64,000 nucleotides of DNA, from positions 951,819-1,015,818 of the forward strand of contig NZ_LT964739.1 in the NCBI RefSeq assembly GCF_900240265.1. The letters run 5' to 3'. Positions 62,302-64,000 of this stretch are shown piece after piece. The DNA is from Galactobacillus timonensis. GTDB lineage: Bacteria; Bacillota_I; Bacilli_A; Erysipelotrichales; Erysipelotrichaceae. The position numbers and the translations under genes are program-made. The first letter of the stretch is position 1. Each line of letters begins with the position of its first letter. The notes below the pieces were generated by a model. The model saw nothing but the letters and a program-made list of their open reading frames with translations. It ran no database searches and was not told the origin of the DNA.

Positions 62302-62984
62302 TCCGTGCTGTTCTCTTTGATCTGGACGGACTTTTGTTTGATACGGAGACGCTGTTTCTTAAGACTGTTGAGCAGCTGATGCAGCAGCGCGGCATGACAG
62401 TATCGGAAGATGTGCTCAAGACAATGATCGGCACCGATGAGAAACAGGTACTGAAGCTGGAACAGCAGTATCCGGGCATTCAGGAAGTGATGAAGCAGTA
62501 CATGGACAATCGCCTCTTCTACTTTGATCAGATGTTCAAGGAAAAGGGCAGCGCGGACAAGAAGGGTCTTGCGGAGGCGGTTTCCTATCTTGAGAAACAT
62601 CATCTTCCCTATGCCATTGCGACCGGCTCCTATTATCAGGACATCCGTCATTTTATGGCTCATTCAGGATGTGAGCTGCATCCGGAAGTGCTGGTATCGT
62701 CGCGTGACGAACATCTGCCGGGCAAGCCGAGCCATGCGGTATTTGACGTCGCCGCCAGTAAGCTGAACGTACGCAATCGTGATGCGCTGGTTGTGGAGGA
62801 TGGAAAGTACGGCATCGTGGCGGCGAAGCGGGGCGGCTTCCCTTCGGCGTTCATTCAGGATCACATTGTTCCGGATGAAGAGATGAGGGCGTCTCTGCAG
62901 TATCGGATATCGGATCTTTCGCAGCTTGGAACGTTGATTGACGACATTAACAAGCGTCACAATGGTGAAAAGTATCTGGGCTGA
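62298..62984 (+). CDS. HAD-superfamily phosphatase (beta-phosphoglucomutase-like)
   Basis: A 228-residue HAD hydrolase of subfamily IA. Motif I is LFDLDGLLFDTE (nucleophile Asp, acid Asp), motif II is in AIATGS, motif III is a Lys in GKPSHAVF, and motif IV is VVEDGKYG, where ED replaces the usual GD. The helical cap domain lies between residues 15 and 80. It acts on a sugar or small phosphate ester. Its ATG overlaps the aldolase stop, so it may remove phosphate from the product of that pathway. Confidence 0.88.
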   Translation: MIRAVLFDLDGLLFDTETLFLKTVEQLMQQRGMTVSEDVLKTMIGTDEKQVLKLEQQYPGIQEVMKQYMDNRLFYFDQMFKEKGSADKKGLAEAVSYLEKHHLPYAIATGSYYQDIRHFMAHSGCELHPEVLVSSRDEHLPGKPSHAVFDVAASKLNVRNRDALVVEDGKYGIVAAKRGGFPSAFIQDHIVPDEEMRASLQYRISDLSQLGTLIDDINKRHNGEKYLG

Positions 62985-63044
62985 ACAGGATTCCGTAACC
63001 TCAGTGTGCGGCCAAAGGCACTGGCGGCAGAGTTCTGAAAAATC

Positions 63045-63050
63045 TATACT
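63045..63050 (+). promoter_or_regulatory. -10 box of the TetR-family gene, predicted leaderless
   Basis: TATACT with six bases to the ATG at 63057. No good -35 and no Shine-Dalgarno sequence. Confidence 0.4.
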
Positions 63051-63056
63051 GATTGC

Positions 63057-63629
63057 ATGGCGGATCTTACAAAACGGGCGCTGGAACAGGCGCTGAAGGA
63101 CGAGCTGAAGAAGAAGCCCTTCGATGATATTACAGTGACGGATCTGGCGCGTGACTGCGGCATCAACCGTATGACGTTTTACTACCATTTTCACGATATC
63201 TATGATCTCGTGGAGTGGGCGCTGGTGGAGGATGCCCGCAAGGCACTCGGCAATAACCGTACCTATGAGACATGGGAACAGGGCTTTCGTGAAATATTCC
63301 GCTACTGTCTTCGCAATAAGGAGTTCATCTGCAACGTCTACCATTCCGTGAACCATGAGCCGATCTACCGCTATCTGACGGAAGTTGCCTATGAGCTGGT
63401 CGAAGGAGTTGTCAAGGAAGAGGCGGCAGGCATGGATGTCAGCTGCCAGGATCAGAAGTTCATCGCGGACTTCTACAAATATGCCTTTGTCGGCATCGTT
63501 CTGGACTGGGTCGAGCATGACATGGTGGAGGATCCGCAGCAGATCATGACGCGTCTGGTCATATTGACGAAAAACAATATTCCGACGGCGCTGAAGAATT
63601 TCGCTTCTACTTCAAAACCGGCGAAGTGA
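63057..63629 (+). CDS. TetR/AcrR-family transcriptional regulator (DhaS-like)
   Basis: A 190-residue regulator. The HTH lies at about residues 10-50: ITVTDLARDCGINRMTFYYHFHDIYDLVEW (core INRMTFYYHF). The all-helical C-terminal domain matches the TetR_C group seen in DhaS and similar regulators. Monocistronic, after the HAD gene and before a terminator. Target genes unknown. Confidence 0.88.
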   Translation: MADLTKRALEQALKDELKKKPFDDITVTDLARDCGINRMTFYYHFHDIYDLVEWALVEDARKALGNNRTYETWEQGFREIFRYCLRNKEFICNVYHSVNHEPIYRYLTEVAYELVEGVVKEEAAGMDVSCQDQKFIADFYKYAFVGIVLDWVEHDMVEDPQQIMTRLVILTKNNIPTALKNFASTSKPAK

Positions 63630-63649
63630 TAAAAATTTGTACAAACAAT

Positions 63650-63676
63650 GGCGCGTGCAGTTTGTGCGCCTTTTTT
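63650..63676 (+). terminator. Terminator after the TetR-family gene
   Basis: GGCGC-N11-GCGCC followed by six T. Confidence 0.8.
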
Positions 63677-63752
63677 CTATTATGAAATCAGGAAGAATCC
63701 AGTCCTGATTGAGCTGTCATGAGCATATGAATCTACAATTGTAAGGTCAGGA

Positions 63753-63813
63753 TTACCTGGGTGTATTCCTGGCCTTTCCTGCGTATAGGCATATACCGGA
63801 AAGGTCTGGGTAA
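63753..63813 (+). other. Long structured hairpin of unknown role
   Basis: Nested pairing: TTACC/GGTAA outside, CCTTTCC (63773-63779) with GGAAAGG (63798-63804), and an apical GTATA/TATAC (63783-63796). No T-run follows directly, so it is not a simple terminator. A further element, TATCGAACGATA within GTTTTTTTAAG...CTTAAAAC, follows at about 63827-63869. It could be a leader RNA for a gene beyond the right edge, or a transposon end. It matches no riboswitch I recognise. Confidence 0.35.
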
Positions 63814-63888
63814 AAGTAAGGACGCCGGTTTTTTTAAGCTATCGAACGATAAGCCAGTTACTTAAAACGTCCTGCTTCCCTTTTGTGA

Positions 63889-64000
63889 TATAGCCAGCTT
63901 AATCAAAATGTGCAGCCGGAAGTATTCAGGCATGCCGTATCTAATCCAGAAAAATCAGCTGTCGCAAAGGTTCAGGGAAGCTTTACCGCAGACATTTATG
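63889..64000 (+). other. Open frame running off the right edge, no clear start
   Basis: After a stop at 63886-63888 one frame stays open to the window end. It contains QPEVFRHAVSNPEKSAVAKV, which looks coding, but there is no ATG and no ribosome-binding site; a GTG is at about 63910. It could be the start of a gene, or a fragment. Nothing else coding is seen between 63677 and 63888. Confidence 0.25.

Overview
The window reads as chromosome of a gut-type Firmicute (Bacillota). Genes have strong purine-rich ribosome-binding sites and many ATGA start-stop overlaps. There are three sets of mannose-family PTS genes, a LevR-type activator next to rpoN, a CIRCE operator, a perfect CcpA (cre) site, lipoproteins and UPF0210/ACT and DUF4143 proteins. 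The mix resembles Erysipelotrichaceae-like lineages, but no rRNA or tRNA is present, so the family is only an inference.

Left third (1-18.5 kb): half of a heterodimeric ABC exporter pair; glycogen branching enzyme; a GltD-like Fe-S/FAD oxidoreductase with YqeY; a PII-like protein translationally coupled to a cation:proton antiporter; an unknown protein with a decayed paralogue behind it; a DUF4143 ATPase split by an IS605-type element; a zinc-ribbon protein; and a PRD regulator followed by a mannose-family PTS (IIA, IIB, IIC, IID) with a ChbG-type deacetylase, which looks like uptake and processing of an acetylated amino sugar.

Middle (18.5-44.4 kb): Nif3-like protein, iron alcohol dehydrogenase, two nearly identical tnpB-only IS elements (one inside an acetyltransferase gene), NUDIX and DUF1275 genes, a class I amidotransferase coupled to an ABC exporter pair, a MerR regulator with a 19-bp-spacer promoter, asnA divergent from an unusual ParB-like/BMP fusion coupled to a phosphoesterase, an MFS transporter with a degenerate dehydrogenase, an lgt-like/rpiB operon, a cre-preceded FMN/FAD flavoprotein, and an ACT/UPF0210 pair.

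Right third (44.4-64 kb): a transposon cluster (IS1182-type plus IS605-type) that broke a RelB/YafQ toxin-antitoxin locus; a phosphoesterase lipoprotein; an AgaB-like IIB/IIC/IID operon behind a canonical sigma-54 promoter, with its LevR activator and RpoN beside it; ftsH under CIRCE; a tetronate kinase (DUF1537), class II aldolase, HAD phosphatase and NUDIX group; and a TetR regulator.

Three themes stand out. First, three IS200/IS605-family insertions each interrupt a gene whose reading frame can be rejoined to the base. Second, five genes have a -10 box exactly six bases before the ATG and no Shine-Dalgarno sequence, predicting leaderless mRNAs. Third, several proteins keep a family fold but lack the family's catalytic or structural residues. 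All identifications come from reading the sequence; no database search was run.
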